A stretch of DNA of 64,000 nucleotides, from contig CACJYD010000002.1 in NCBI GenBank assembly GCA_902597545.1, positions 62,001 through 126,000 on the forward strand. Reading direction: 5' to 3'. The stretch comes from an uncultured Bacteroidota bacterium. GTDB lineage: Bacteria; Bacteroidota; Bacteroidia; Flavobacteriales; Flavobacteriaceae. The position numbers were made by a program, and so were the translations under genes. Positions 63,240 to 64,000 of this stretch are shown here, piece after piece. The notes under the pieces were generated by a model that was given only the letters and a program-made list of their open reading frames with translations, did no database searches and was not told where the DNA came from. Positions within the stretch are counted from its first letter, which is position 1, and each line of letters opens with the position of its first letter.

Positions 63240-64000
63240 AAATTTTAACATAAGACTTAACAATATAATCCCATTTATATTTTTCTGGAAGTAAAAAATT
63301 ATTATTATCAAATTTTGAAAAATTTGATTCAAAAAAATTTAATTTATCGGTTATATCATTGATATTTTTTTTAAAAAAAATTGCATTTCTCCCCCTTAAC
63401 ATTTCAATCGTAAATCTAGTATTTAGCGCTAATATTTTACAGTTTGAACTTAAAGCATTAATCATTGTTGGATTAGTTCCTCCAAATTCATGACCATGTA
63501 TATATGCAAAACAATTGTGATATAATTCACTGAGAATTTTATCATTTTTAACATATCCTGTAAATACTAAATTCTTATTTCTAATTCTCTTGACTGATGA
63601 TGCATATTTGTCTTTATAAGGCACATCACCGACAATTACAAGTTTTTTTTTCGAATTAGATTCGATGAAACCTTTTATTAATAACATTGAATTATTATCT
63701 GGAATTAATCTACCAACAACCAAATAATATCCATTTTTATCCAATTTCCAATTTGATAATAAATTTTTTTTTGACTTTTTCTTTATTGAAGATCCATATG
63801 CTATTACTGTTGAATTTCTTTTGAATTGATCCTGATAAATTTTTTTCATCTGATCTGAATCTGTTATTATTACGTCAAAAAAAAATGTGGATAATTTTGC
63901 TGCTAATCTAAAATATATTCCACCTAAACCTTTCCACTTTGGTCTTAACCACTCTAATCCATCAACATTAATAAATGTCTTTTTCATGAAAATTTTAGTA
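63229..64000 (-). CDS. GT-B glycosyltransferase, C-terminal part (5' truncated by window)
   Basis: The frame is open through the window edge, so the N terminus is missing; an internal ATG at 63987 is not a convincing start because the coding pattern continues upstream (TKIF). Visible parts are a DGLEWLRPKWKG segment typical of DUF1972/rhamnosyl-type GT4 enzymes, VIITDSDQMKK, the GT-B donor site VVGRLIPDNNS, and the C-terminal GHEFGGTNPTMINALSSN with conserved Glu. It probably adds a sugar to the surface polysaccharide. It is convergent with the Wzi gene (11-base overlap). Confidence 0.85.
   Translation of the reverse strand, partial: TKIFMKKTFINVDGLEWLRPKWKGLGGIYFRLAAKLSTFFFDVIITDSDQMKKIYQDQFKRNSTVIAYGSSIKKKSKKNLLSNWKLDKNGYYLVVGRLIPDNNSMLLIKGFIESNSKKKLVIVGDVPYKDKYASSVKRIRNKNLVFTGYVKNDKILSELYHNCFAYIHGHEFGGTNPTMINALSSNCKILALNTRFTIEMLRGRNAIFFKKNINDITDKLNFFESNFSKFDNNNFLLPEKYKWDYIVKSYVKIFNN

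Overview
The window looks like a chromosomal segment of a marine-type member of the Flavobacteriia (phylum Bacteroidetes), very AT-rich and tightly packed. Supporting signs are a mutY-ssb-gldD gliding-motility neighbourhood, TonB-dependent receptors with the carboxypeptidase-like N-terminal domain, an exbB-exbD-exbD energising module, a short ATP-synthase epsilon subunit, few Shine-Dalgarno-like sites, and several matches to the Bacteroidetes promoter motif TAnnTTTG. There are no insertion sequences, phage genes, CRISPR arrays or rRNA. All five convergent gene pairs overlap at their 3' ends, which suggests a streamlined genome.

Region by region. Positions 1-28.2 kb are mostly core genome. They hold the end of an M16 protease; a DMT transporter, gldD, ssb and mutY; HU, a 29-residue basic protein, rng, recX and an amidohydrolase; a BtuB-like receptor sharing an operon with atpD-atpC; a large TonB-dependent receptor; the exb operon with a beta-barrel gene; a DUF418 protein, tRNA-Ser(GGA) and tatD; a retropepsin-like protease; the 2-oxoglutarate dehydrogenase genes sucA and sucB with a PNGase F-type glycoamidase gene between them; a cupin; and umuC-umuD in reversed order.

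Positions 28.2-59.3 kb are one uninterrupted minus-strand array of 32 genes with gaps of at most about 35 bases. It is a surface-polysaccharide locus read from right to left. It starts with a shortened UDP-sugar dehydrogenase, metK and ahcY, followed by pseudaminic-acid synthesis (pseB, pseC, pseI, pseF and PseH candidates; no pseG seen). Next come tailoring enzymes (Gfo/Idh oxidoreductases, a DegT aminotransferase and three GNAT acetyltransferases) and an amidation cassette of two PP-loop N-acetyl-sugar amidotransferases around one HisH/HisF-like pair. After these are an Fe(II)/2-oxoglutarate oxygenase, a putative transferase, Wzy-like and Wzx-like membrane proteins and a GT2 glycosyltransferase. 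The last part holds two methyltransferases, a second DegT aminotransferase, a split transketolase, a priming phosphoglycosyltransferase, a UDP-GlcNAc-type 4,6-dehydratase and a NUDIX hydrolase. The product is probably a capsule or O-antigen carrying a pseudaminic-type nonulosonic acid that may be amidinated and further modified.

Positions 59.3-64 kb hold the probable control and export end: a winged-helix regulator whose start lies in a three-half-site inverted-repeat array, then on the other strand UDP-xylose synthase, a lipoprotein and a Wzi-family capsule assembly protein, and finally a glycosyltransferase cut by the window edge. The most interesting candidates are the PNGase F gene inside the sucAB cluster, the dual-amidotransferase and nonulosonate tailoring modules, the split transketolase that may build a two-carbon-branched sugar, and the putative operators at the start of the polysaccharide operon. 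All functional statements come from reading motifs and recalled family features; no search was run.
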